DNA from: Chrysophaeum taylorii
Lineage: Eukaryota > Sar > Pelagophyceae > Pelagomonadales > Pelagomonadaceae
Direction: 5' to 3'
Length of the DNA stretch: 42,478 nt
Assembly: GCA_029834535.1 (NCBI GenBank)
Contig: JAQMWT010000272.1
Location: 1 to 42,478 of the forward strand
Part shown: positions 20,129 to 29,265 of the stretch, one piece after another
Layout of the letters: each line of letters begins with the position of its first letter
How positions within the stretch are numbered: the stretch's first letter is position 1
Notes under the pieces: generated by a model
Seen by the model: the letters and a program-made list of their open reading frames with translations, nothing else
Databases searched by the model: none
Told to the model about the DNA's origin: nothing
Program-made: the position numbers and the translations under genes

Positions 20129-20490
20129 TGTGGCGGTTCCTCAGTTCACCCGCCCCTCTTGGCCGGACTGGCGGTCACCACGCGGCCTTTCAAATAGCCC
20201 ACTGTCGCGGGTGGTTCCGCCACACGCCCAACTCAGCGCTTACGCTTGCGCCATATCAATGTCGGACAAGTGGTTCCGCCACACGCCCAACTCAGCGCTT
20301 ACGCTTGCGCCATATCAATGTCGAACAATCAAATTATGAGGGTATATAGGGAGGAATTAATATAGGTCCTCAGTACATAGGTTCCAGTGGAAAAGCAGGT
20401 GAATGTGTCAGGGTGACACCCCCAGATTTTCAAGGTAACAGGCAGGGTAACAGGCAGATAAGTGGGGGGGGGATAGACGTTACCGCCACA
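20129..20490 (-). repeat. 3' LTR of G1b with a 59-bp tandem duplication
   Basis: On the minus strand it begins TGTGGCGGTAACG, right after the polypurine-like tract AAGTAGGGGGCTCC, and ends CCGCCACA at 20129. It is related to the G1a LTR (shared TCCGGCCAAGAGGGGCGGGT). Positions 20211-20269 are repeated at 20270-20328 with one difference, a feature absent from the G1a LTRs. Confidence 0.75.
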
Positions 20491-20525
20491 GGAGCCCCCT
20501 ACTTGAGATGAAGTCGTCCTCGACT

Positions 20526-22812
20526 TCAAGGGTGACGAAGGTCGCGCTCACGAATGGCACGATAAGCTCGCTCAGCGACATCAGCAGGGACTTTGTTGCT
20601 GTGGAGGCTGAAGTTACTGACAAGGACATCGATCTGATCGGGTCGGAAGTCAGTTACACAAGGTTCACAGCCGTCCATATTCGTTCGGAGACGAGTGAAG
20701 CTACCTCCGTCAGGGTCTTTGTATTCTGGTCTTGAACGTCGCTCGCCCAGAGGCTTGGTAGGATCGAAGACGCGAGGATCATCGCGCGGACCCATGTCGG
20801 TGTAGTAGTGAAGCGCAACAGTATCATTGTCGTGATCATAATATTCGTAGACTTCGGCAACGAGATGCGCTTCTTCCAGGCATTAGATCGTCCTTTGACC
20901 TAAAGATCGCAAATTTGCCATGCTTGAAATGGGTGCGATCCGAAGGCAATGCAGAGGGTATGAAGAAGTGTCGATAGTCGGCACTTTCAAAGGCACAGAC
21001 TGCTGCACGGACACTACCATAGATTCGGCATCGTCGTCGTTGACGTCTTTAGTTTCGTAGACAACAGGGGAAATCTTCTTGGTGACAATGTATGGACCAA
21101 AATTGGCCGCAACTTGTGACGTGTCTTAGGTACGAAACGCAGGACATAATCGCCAGGAGAGAATTGGATGTCGATCTGATGTGCATCGTAGTTGATCTTC
21201 TGGCTTTCCTGGGCCTTTTGATGAGCTCGTGTAACGAGTTGACTGTAGAGTTCAAACTTATTCTTGAAGTCCGTCAATATCTGCTGACGCGATTGATGTA
21301 GACCGCGATGTTCGCTCAAGATATTGTAATCCGGCGGTAGCAGAGGCTGCTTGCCAGTTCGCATCATAACAGGTGAAATTTTCGTTCCAGGGATGTACAT
21401 ACGGCTGTACATGAAAGCAACTATTGGACGAAAATCGACCAATCAGGTTGACGCTGTTCATCAATCGCAGCCCGCAAGAAAGCTTTGATGAATCGGTTGA
21501 CACGCTCGGTATGATTGCTCTGCGATGTGATAAGGGATGGTAGTCCGGTAACGAACGTTAAATTGACGGACGAACGTCCGGAACAACTTATTCGCGAACT
21601 CATTTCCATTATCCGTAACTATGCACCGTGGGAGACATCCCTCGAGCAGAATCTTGTCAACAAACGCGTTCAAAATCGAGTAATCATGCTTGGTATTGAT
21701 CAAAGCCAATTTAAGAAAATGCGAAGCCGCATCGTACATCGCGAGGATATACGTGTGCAAGTCAGCATCTTGCAATGGTCCAATAAGATCCATGCCCAGG
21801 ACATGGCAATCTCCGATGTGATTCGGTTTGCAGAGTAAGCCATGGCGCTTAGGCACGGTGGATCGGACTTTCTGACTATAACGCACGCGCTGATGAACTC
21901 ACTGACCGAAGACTGGACGTTCGGCCACCAGTACCGTTCCAAGATCTGATTCGCTGTTGAATCTCGTCCTACATGGCCTCCAAACAATCCTCGATGATGC
22001 ATGGCGATCACACGCTCTTGCATCGATTGAGGTACCACAATAAGGCGTCGAGAGTCCGAATCATCAGCCTTGTACAAAACGTCGCTGTCGATCTCATATG
22101 GTACTGATGACTGCTCGTTTTTATCCTTCTGTTCCGAATCGAGGCTTTGGCGGATTCGCTTGCAAGTTTCATCCTCCGTCTGTTCTCGAGCTATCTCCTC
22201 GAGAGTGATTTCATCTTCAGCCTGATCGGCAAAAGGGAGATGTTCGACGGGGTCGACTGGTTCGGATTCGTACGCAAATTGAGGCGGCTGCACGTTTTGC
22301 GTACTAACTGCTGCCAGTGCTGCGGTAGGTTCGCTGTCCGTCGGTACAGGCATCGTCACTGACGAGAAAGTGAAACAAGCTGTGCCAGGAACATCAGTGG
22401 GAATCTCCTCGAAGATCAAATAAGGTTCATTTGTTGGTTCCCCGTCTTCATCCTGCTCGATCAACTTGTCGATGGGATTGCGCGACAAGCAATCGGGGAT
22501 TCTCATGCCAGGGGAGTTCCCTGGCTTGTATCCGAGCTCCCTGTCCAACGCAGCAAGCCGCATAGCCCATCGCGCTAGCTGTCCATATGAATAATTAGAA
22601 TTTCGAAGGAACGTCAAATTACGATGATCCGTCTCTAATTTCGTCTCATGCCCTTCGATGCAAAAGCGGGAATTCCAAAGAGCTGAGAGTACTGCGAGGA
22701 ATTCCAAACGTCGAGGATCATACTTCCTCATCGATTTGGGAACAGTTCGACTCCAGTACTCAATGACTCTCTCTTCCACTCGTTCTTTTCCGTCGTCGCC
22801 AACGACCGGCAC
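20526..22812 (-). pseudogene. G1b RNase H end, integrase and tail (frameshifted)
   Basis: The first frame (22812-21700) holds the RNase H part with KLETDHRNLTFLRN, the connection YKPGNSPGMRIPDCLSRNP and the integrase zinc finger (MHHRGLFGGHVGRD, then C..C). After a frame change the catalytic core shows Asp in VLGMDLIGPL and Asp in CIVTDNGNEF. The Glu region is reached in another frame, NHTERVNRFIKAF. Next come the C-terminal part with YIPGTKISPVMMRTGKQPLL and a tail ending RERDLRHP with TGA at 20526-20528. Four or so frame changes mean no integrase can be made. The protein cuts and joins element ends to host DNA in intact relatives. Confidence 0.85.
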
Positions 22813-23325
22813 TTACTGAAAAAATAGGCCCCGAGTCCATGCGCGGAAGCATCAGTCCGAATGTAGAAAGGGAGCGAGCACTCAGGATGGTATACTCCTT
22901 TAGAAGTGACAATAGCCTCAATGATGGCATCCCACGCCTCTTGACACTCTTTCGTCCACTCAAATTTCACGTCTGGCAACGTCAATTGTCTTAACGGCTC
23001 AGTGACTTTCGCGATGTTGCGCACATAGCGACGACAAAAACTCCCCATTCCCAAGAAGGAACGCACGTGCTTCTTGGGGTCAGCATCTGGCAAAGTACCT
23101 GGGATTGGCATGTGCCTGATAGCCTCTAAGGATCTCGGTGATGGAAGAAGCCCGTTTGGGGTATACAAATGACCCAAACACTCTATGACTTCCTTCATGA
23201 AATTAATCTTCTTTATCTAGGCGCTGTATCCTTTCAAAGCTAATTGGGGAATAACCTGAACAAGGCATTCCAGATGATTCCTTGTATCTGCACGTCCAGC
23301 AAGGATATCGTCAATATGCCACAAG
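22728..23325 (-). pseudogene. G1b reverse transcriptase end and RNase H start
   Basis: Begins with the catalytic box as HIDDILAGRADTRNHLE (normally YIDDIL), then a stop at about 23217. It continues ECLGHLYTPNGLLPSPRSLE, HVRSFLGMGSFCRRYVRNIA and the RNase H motif FYIRTDASAHGLGAYFF, with its first catalytic Asp in TDAS. The fingers and most of the palm that should precede the box are missing: the preceding frame stops just after PYRPSKEK, the normal start of the domain, so an internal deletion of roughly 100 codons removed the central polymerase. Confidence 0.85.
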
Positions 23326-23326
23326 A

Positions 23327-24900
23327 TCACGATATAGTCAAGCAATCGATCTTTTCCTTCGACGGCCGATATGGCGATATGTTGATGGGGTTCGGGTTCT
23401 CTTCTTTGAATCGCAGCTTGACCTCAGGTGAGGCGACAGGTCTAATCACATCATCGAAAAATGCCCACGAATGCGAGATGAGGTGTTTCATCATGAGCTT
23501 CTCGTCATCATCTAATGCAGGATGCTCTGTAATGCCCAACTCGGCTATCACCTCCTCGACCAGCGCGATGGTCGGAGGGATGACCGCCATGCTCTCTTGA
23601 TCAGCTAAATGAGGAGGCATCACTTGTAAAGGATTACCATGTTCGTCGTGAGGCGCGTCCGCCCACGGAACTTCGTACTTATTGAAATATGCTGGTTGCT
23701 CCTTCAAGGCGCCTTCTTCTTCTTCAGCAGTCGCGGAGGATTGGCTGCTCTGCATCACAGCAGTGGCGACGGTGCCCCCTGCAAAAGACTGAGCCGCCCC
23801 AGGCGATATAGGCGAAGGGGGTGGTGGGGTGGTGGTGGACACAAGGGATGGTGCAGGACTCGGAGCTGGACTGGTGTGCGAGTACAATTCATCCTGGTTG
23901 AACCACGACACGCTCCGGGTGTCGGGGTCAAGCATTGGAATGCGCGACTCGATAGCAAAAGGTGAAAACCGTAGATGGTGATCAGGATCTGCTATCGTCG
24001 CAGTCGTTATATTCCGTAGCTTACCAAGATTTCGGATCGAATGATCAAAAGAGTTGTGTACTGCCAGTGCAATCCGCGTCACAGTCACGGGTGGCACCGT
24101 ACCGAGCATCTTAATGGCTGCTGTCTGCGACACCTCACCCCATTGCCACGTACGTGGAACGGTCATGATTTCCTGGTGCATGTCCAACGAAAGTGGTCGC
24201 GTGTTGGAGAAATGAGGGCCCATCTGCAACTTATTGCGAGTTACTATAAAGGCTGGTCCAATGGCTGGTCGCGTAGAAGAGAAGCTATTAACCACGAGCA
24301 GCGGGTGACCACTCGTAAATCCTAACGCTGGCCCAAAACGATCCTGTAAGTTGGGTGGTACACGCGTCAATAGTGGCAGCGCCAAACGAACATTGCACGC
24401 AAGTAGGCGCGTGCGCGAACACAGCAATTCCGGGGTGATGCTATAAAAGTCGACCACGCGCGGAACATAAAAACTGTGATTCACAAAAGGTAAGACGGAT
24501 TGTTCCTGCTCTAACGTCCATCGTCCAATCACTAGATGTGCGTTACGAAAATGGCGTAGAACCCAGGAAGTGATTGCAGCACCCTTACGTGCGTCCATGT
24601 AGTGCAAATTTGCGGTATATGCATAAATGCAGGGGGGACTCGCATGAAACTAAGAGTGCTTCCAATAGTCCTGGTGCAGATATGACAAAACCAAGTCATA
24701 CGTGCGACCGTGAGATTTCCCAATGTCATGTAAGACATAAGGGATCTTAGGAAAATTGAGCTGGAAAACACCTCGAGCTTGTGGACAAGAGTCCAAAGCT
24801 AAAACAATGCGGAAAGAAGTCCCATGGACTTCATTGCATCGACGGATACCCAAAGACGATCCACCCGCGCCGGCGAAGTACACGACAACGAAAGTGTACG
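23327..24900 (-). pseudogene. G1b C5 cytosine DNA methyltransferase fused to the start of RT
   Basis: Intact relatives transfer a methyl group from S-adenosylmethionine to cytosine C5. Motifs occur in order in one frame: I, VYFAGAGGSSLGI (24877-24860); II/III, LALDSCPQARGVFQLNFP and LHDI; IV, ASPPCIYAY with catalytic Cys at 24629-24631; VI as WTLEQ (Glu at 24509-24511, EQ instead of ENV); VIII, CSRTRLLAC; IX, RPLSLDMHQEIMTVP; X, MLGTVPPVTVTRIAL, matching the usual GNAVPP. One TAG at 24650-24652, just before motif IV, breaks it. A Pro/Ser-rich and acidic linker follows, then RT begins with NPINISPYRPSKEK. No chromodomain, BAH or other DNMT accessory domain is seen. The full motif set makes the family call firm; the specificity is unknown. 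Confidence 0.9.
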
Positions 24901-25246
24901 TGATTGTATCCAGACCAAAGAGGCGTGCTTAGCGAGCAGCTCTTTAGTAGTCTCCTCCATTTCGGATGATGCTTTTTTTGTCTCTTCCTCTGGAGGAGGT
25001 TCAGGAGGAGGTCTTTCACTCAAAACCTCCTCTTCTACTTCAGTTTCGTCTTCGTCAGCCGAAGCGGTCACCAAACAAACGTCAGTCTCCTCTTCAGCGG
25101 CTTCCAGCTGAACGTTGATGCAGCCCTCATGCCGCACGATTTCCCCTTCAACCATGGGGACATCAGGGTCGATGCTGATGGGTCCTTCTCCAATATGCGC
25201 CACGGCCACGCGAACTTCGTTGGCCTCATGGGGCAATAGGACGAGA
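24900..25246 (-). other. Acidic linker between G1b protease and methyltransferase
   Basis: Minus-strand reading: IGEGPISIDPDVPMVEGEIV, then a strongly acidic, Pro-rich part with DEDETEVEEEVLSERPPPEP, then ETTKELLAKHASLVW. The frame changes near 24910 into the methyltransferase. The part nearest 25246 could be the end of the retropepsin-like region (VAVAHIGEG). The retroposon insertion at 25247-25917 separates it from the rest of the protease. Confidence 0.55.
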
Positions 25247-25257
25247 AGGATCCTGGT

Positions 25258-25906
25258 ATATCCTCCATCGCAACCATGCGGTCGGCGATCAGGGTAAGGG
25301 TATTCATTGCGGTGCGTCATGAATCCTGAGCCTTGGGTAGGGTCGGATAAGAAAACGAGACTAGCCCGCGCCGCAACGACGGGTCCTACAACGCGTGGGC
25401 TTTTTCCTTTTTTTGCGTGAGGGGACGAAAGGATGCCGACTTCACTATGGGGACTAGTTCCATCGCGACGATCTCGCGGCGTGGCGGCACATACTGCTTG
25501 AGTACAAATGAACATAGCTCAGCGATCCGTTGAGTATGTCTTAGTACAAACTGAAACATAGTTAACGGCTCGTACGAACTTTCTTATCCGACCCTACCTT
25601 GGGAGGGCATCCGCCCTCCCGGCGTAGGTTGGCACCTATTCGCCTCCCGGGCGGGCCGGTTGGCAGCCGGAACGTTCGCAGTGGGACGGGGTATGGCCGG
25701 GGGGCGCAGACGGAAGGTTATCGACGAGTTGGTTGTCAGTCACATCGCGGTCTCCTCGTCGCATGGCGACAAGCTTGATGATCACTCTCCGCCGACCCAC
25801 CTTTCGGCGCCCCTCGTCTACAAGCCCGTGATTCCGGACTGGCTCCTGTCGGTCCGGCCTGGCTCCCATGCTCGGGAGAGGTCTGAAGTTAGTTCGTTCG
25901 TTAGTT
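25258..25906 (+). mobile_element. SINE-like retroposon, copy 3, with 5' inversion and a nested TIR element
   Basis: AGGATCCTGGT flanks the insert exactly (25247-25257 and 25907-25917), an 11-bp target duplication inside the G1b gene. The first 40 bp (to about 25299) are the normal 5' end of the family in inverted orientation (TCCTCCATCGCAACC through GATCAGGGTAAGG). The rest runs forward to a (TTAG)n/(TTCG)n tail. Inversion of the 5' end with an intact 3' tail is the signature of twin priming during target-primed reverse transcription. The copy is further split by a 263-bp TIR element at 25336-25598. Confidence 0.85.
25336..25598. mobile_element. 263-bp MITE-like element with 19-bp TIRs
   Basis: Ends are GGTAGGGTCGGATAAGAAA and its exact complement. 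TTG precedes (25333-25335) and follows (25599-25601) the element, and the other retroposon copies have a single CCTTG at this place, so the duplication is 3 bp. Small size, no coding frame, G-rich TIR start and a 3-bp duplication resemble PIF/Harbinger-type MITEs, but the superfamily is inferred only. It is the youngest insertion in a three-level nest. Confidence 0.85.
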
Positions 25907-25917
25907 AGGATCCTGGT

Positions 25918-26768
25918 GTCACACGAAGATCAGGGTGTAGCGACCGATAATAAGGTCGGTGCGCCCAACATCTCATCAGCGGCACATCGCACTCGAGCTC
26001 CAGCATATAGGGATGGCTGGGCAGAAGATAGCAAGTGTTCGTCACAAACGCGAAGTGAGGGACGAAGGTCCTATCCTCTCGAGAGGGTCGACGTTGACTG
26101 TCCGTGTCCCAGCTGTGTCATTCGCGACGCGGCCATCATCCCCCAACAGAGGTTCCCTATGGTAGCGGCGATGATGGTTGGCCCTATATCGAATGGATCG
26201 AAGTAGCCTGCCGTAGCGCAAGGGAGGGCTAAAAGGCTTGCACTGCTTCGCGTTCCCATCTTGTACGGCGAGCTTGGCCGTTGGGAACATCGGCACCACT
26301 GTTGGAGTTGTATCGAACGCTTCATTGTAGAGGACGACCCCCTGATAATCTAGGGGCAGATCGGAGTTTTTTCTTTTGATGACTCCAATGGCAACCTCGG
26401 AGCGACGAAAGATAGCCGTCTCTGAGGTGTAGTCCACGATTGCACCCAACAGACGTAATTCTCGTGCTCCTATACGCAGTTGTCCATTCGTCTGCCCTAC
26501 GAAAAAACATCGGCAGCGTTGAAGTCCCTGGCGCCGAAGAGACGCGAAGGATGATCCATTCCTCGATGGCAGCTCCAGACCCACCTGATCCACTGAGAGT
26601 ACGCGTGGATGGTAACGGCTGACGATATATGATTTTGCCATCGCGACTAAGTTTAGTGCACAGCCTATGGTCGATGTACGGCGAGTCGGCCATGCCATCC
26701 AAGCCGAAAGCAATGACAGAATGCGTCGAACCATATAAAGAGGAAACAGCGACAGGGACGTACGTCAA
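25918..26768 (-). pseudogene. G1b protease (retropepsin-like) region, broken
   Basis: Two minus-strand frames overlap here. One reads SVIAFGLDGMADSPYIDHRL, where a retropepsin would have D-T/S-G in the same setting, so the active site looks lost or diverged. The other continues with GARELRLLGAIVDYTSETAI and LPLDYQGVVLYNEAFDTTPT, typical of the later part of a gypsy protease. Position between gag and pol supports this. Frameshifts near 26700 and 26330 inactivate it. It would cleave the polyprotein in intact copies. Confidence 0.55.
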
Positions 26769-26789
26769 GCAAGTTGACTTGGTCCCATC

Positions 26790-28030
26790 GTACGTAACCG
26801 ATCTTCACGCGGGTCCGAGCTCCCTACGGAGTTCATTGCTGTCTGAGGGCGGAAGTCCTCGAAGTCTGATGAGATGCTGGGGTACGCAGCAGAGCGATTG
26901 GCGAAGTTCTCTTCGGCGGGACCACATCGATAGCGAATACATTATCCCGCCTGCCAAGCAAAATTGGTTACTCGTGCTCCCACGTCTTAGCTCCCGCTCG
27001 AAAGGGGATGATCGGCGGAATTTTGTACACCTCAGTACCACATCACTCTTCCGCCTTCCAAGCCTCCTCCGTAATCACCAGAAAGGAAGGTGGTTCCATA
27101 GGCTCATCATGGAAGCGATATTCCTCGGACGGGTGACTATCATCATCACTTTCGTCCTCATCATTTCCGTCCGACAAGTTTCCTTCCATCAGTTCGGAAT
27201 TCTGGACAGTGCAACTTCCAGACCGCTTACTGTCATCCTCATCCTCACCCAGAACGTCGAGCCATCGAGCTGCGGCTCCATCGTTGCGCTGACTGGTGCT
27301 CGCCTTCTGCTGCTGCTGCTCCCTTGCCGCACTAGTCGTCTGGTGGGCTTGACGTATCTACGACATTGTGTTTAAAGCGTTCGCAATATCCTCCACTCTC
27401 ACGGAAGTCTGCGCGACATGCGGCGCGGCGGACTGCTGCTGGACCACCTGCGCACCTGTGATCACCTGTGGTTGACCTGCACCTGTGCCCTGTGCTGCTG
27501 TGTAGACCATCTGCGGTGGCTGTCCAAAGGGTCCCTGTACTCGTTGAGTCCCTGAAGCTTGACTCGCGACAATATCTTGCCTATACTGTTCCTGTCCTTC
27601 AGCGGTCGGTGGGAATCCAGCATCTCTCAACGTGCGGGTGGCGCGTGTTTTCCTCCGAGGGTTGCCCGGTCGAGGGCAGGTCCTGTTTTCGTGCCCAAAG
27701 TTACGGTCCCTTCCGCAGTAGTCCAAGCACGTCGTCACCGCTTGACGCGAATCAGGGTCAAGACCCGAGGGCAGCCAAGGTGGCGCTTCGGAGTTGGTGA
27801 CATGCCCGGCCAGCTGCTGCTGCCGCAGCCCTTCCTTCTTCCGTGCCACTCGTTCTTTCTGACTTTCCTGCTTATTCTTCTTCGATTCGCCCTCTTCATC
27901 AACCGACGGATTGGCCTCAAGATCTCATAGCCGTTCTCCACCGGCTTCAAATCATCAAAGTTGCAGGATTTGCTAAGTTCGATTTTGTCAACTTTGATTT
28001 TCAGGCTCTTATTTTCGAGCCCTAGCGAGG
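26790..28030 (-). pseudogene. G1b gag C-terminal part with variant zinc knuckle
   Basis: The clearest part (27849-27358) reads ARKKEGLRQQQLAGHVTNSE, then CLDYCGRDRNFGHENRTC, a Cys/His box spaced C-x3-C-x7-H-x4-C instead of the usual C-x2-C-x4-H-x4-C. A Gln/Pro/Ala-rich segment and VEDIANALNTMS follow. Beyond it (to about 26790) an acidic stretch with SDDDSHPSEEYRFHDEP bridges to the protease in another frame. The N-terminal half of gag is not recognisable, and the element's edge near 28030 is unclear. Gag packages the element RNA; this copy is broken. Confidence 0.55.
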
Positions 28031-28071
28031 CACCCCTCAAAGTCGATCGAAGTTGTTCAAACGCCAAGTTG

Positions 28072-28700
28072 ATGGCTCGAGGGGTGTCGGAAGAGCAGAA
28101 GCGGTCGGCGTTGCGGTCGATCGCGCCCGGGTGGACCCGCATGACCAAGCAGGCCTGGTATCCGCGTGGTACGTGCCCCGACAACACTTCCTTGAAGACG
28201 GAGATAGCGCGGCGGGCTAAAATTCTCGGAAAGGAAGCGCCGCGCGCCTCGAATTGGAACTGGCAGGCATTGGTTGACTGGCTGGCGAGGCATGAATCAC
28301 CGAACGACGAGGACGACGACTGGAACGAAGCCGGCGCCGACACCGCGTACACGGTCATACCGGGACCAGCTGCCCTCGGTGTTCCGTCGACCTTTAGCAC
28401 AGCCACTCGCGGATGGTCAACGTCTTTGTCAAGCTGCGGGCAGACTTTCTCACAAGGGACCAGACGGCGACTCGGGCCGAGCTGGACGCTAAGGACGCCA
28501 ACTGGTTCTGGAAAAAGGCGGCCACTACCTTCAACACGCCCTACGACGCCGAGGTCTACACGAACCTCTTCCTTAGCAAGGACTGCAACCCCGAGGATCT
28601 CACCAATCTCACCCCGTTTCCCAGCCCTGGCCTTGTCGCCAGCGCCACCACTATCAAGAAAAAGTTTTGCCGACCTGCGCGCCCATATGCGCCCGCTTGA
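28072..28700 (+). pseudogene. Decayed DNA-binding-like protein, convergent to G1b
   Basis: Starts MARGVSEEQKRSALRSIAPG and holds SLKTEIARRAKILGKEAPRA followed by SNWNWQALVDWLARHES, reminiscent of a small helical DNA-binding or SAP-like module. After two frame changes near 28340 and 28400 it continues VNVFVKLRADFLTRDQTATR and DANWFWKKAATTFNTPYDAE, resembling the Myb/trihelix-like modules found with transposons in algae and stramenopiles. This resemblance is from memory and not a firm family call. It is likely a fragment of another mobile-element gene. The reverse strand is open in part but shows no motif. Confidence 0.4.
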
Positions 28701-29065
28701 CCTCTACGGCTCTCTGAACTCCCGTTCCCGACCAGAAAAAATGTGTATCTTAAAGCTATGCGGTCGCACGTTTAGGCGGGTACACCGGGTTTAGGTGGAC
28801 AACAGGCAGCGGCGTGGGCCCGCGGCGCGTGCCGCGGCGTCCCGCTCGTCGCAATCCATGAGCGCAATGAGGCGACGACGCTTTGCAACTCGCAAGACGG
28901 CCTCGAGCATCCTTTTCCGCTCGAGCCTCCTCTTCCGCTCACATCATCGAAGTACTTTGCAGATTCGACCATTTCACTTTTGACCTTGCCCTCCCCGGTA
29001 GAGAACGGGCTCGCGAACGTTGCAAAAGAGGGACTTGGCAAATTTTGCAACTTTGATCTGGCTAG
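28701..29065. other. No gene seen; left flank of copia element C1
   Basis: Spacer with GCGGCGTGCCGCGG-type GC-rich sequence at 28820-28850. Ends GATCTGGCTAG at the LTR boundary. No duplication of the 5 bp next to C1's other end (AAATG) is found here (GCTAG). Confidence 0.5.
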
Positions 29066-29260
29066 TAGAGAACAGTATTCACAACTGTGCTACCCTTCAG
29101 CAGAGCGCGAGAACAGTGGTAGTCTGTCCTCGAATCTGTCTCTTAATCGAGGACAGCCGGTGTGAATAACACAGCGTTTTCTTAGATCAAAGGTGGCAAA
29201 GTTAAGCGAACTAACCCTATAACAGGGGGTACTAACCCTAGTTCGGATTTTCTATCTCCA
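29066..29260 (-). repeat. 3' LTR of C1
   Basis: 195 bp, on the minus strand from TGGAGATAGAAAATCCG to TACTGTTCTCTA. It matches 38249-38445 with roughly a dozen differences by eye. It follows the pol stop codon (TGA, 29266-29268) by only 5 bp, so there is almost no room for a separate polypurine tract outside the coding end. Confidence 0.85.
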
Positions 29261-29265
29261 CGCCC

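Larger units (their letters stand above)
20129..28030 (-). mobile_element. G1b: Ty3/gypsy element with a DNA methyltransferase, 5' end uncertain
   Basis: On the minus strand the order is gag (about 28030-26790), protease region (26768-25918), acidic linker, C5 DNA methyltransferase (about 24900-24060), start of reverse transcriptase (to 23327), its end plus RNase H, then integrase and tail (22812-20526), polypurine tract and 3' LTR (20490-20129). Reverse transcriptase before integrase is the gypsy order. No second LTR was found to the right, so the 5' end is missing or too diverged. A retroposon (25258-25906) interrupts the gene after the protease. The LTR and tail match G1a. Several frameshifts and stops make this copy inactive. 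Confidence 0.85.
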
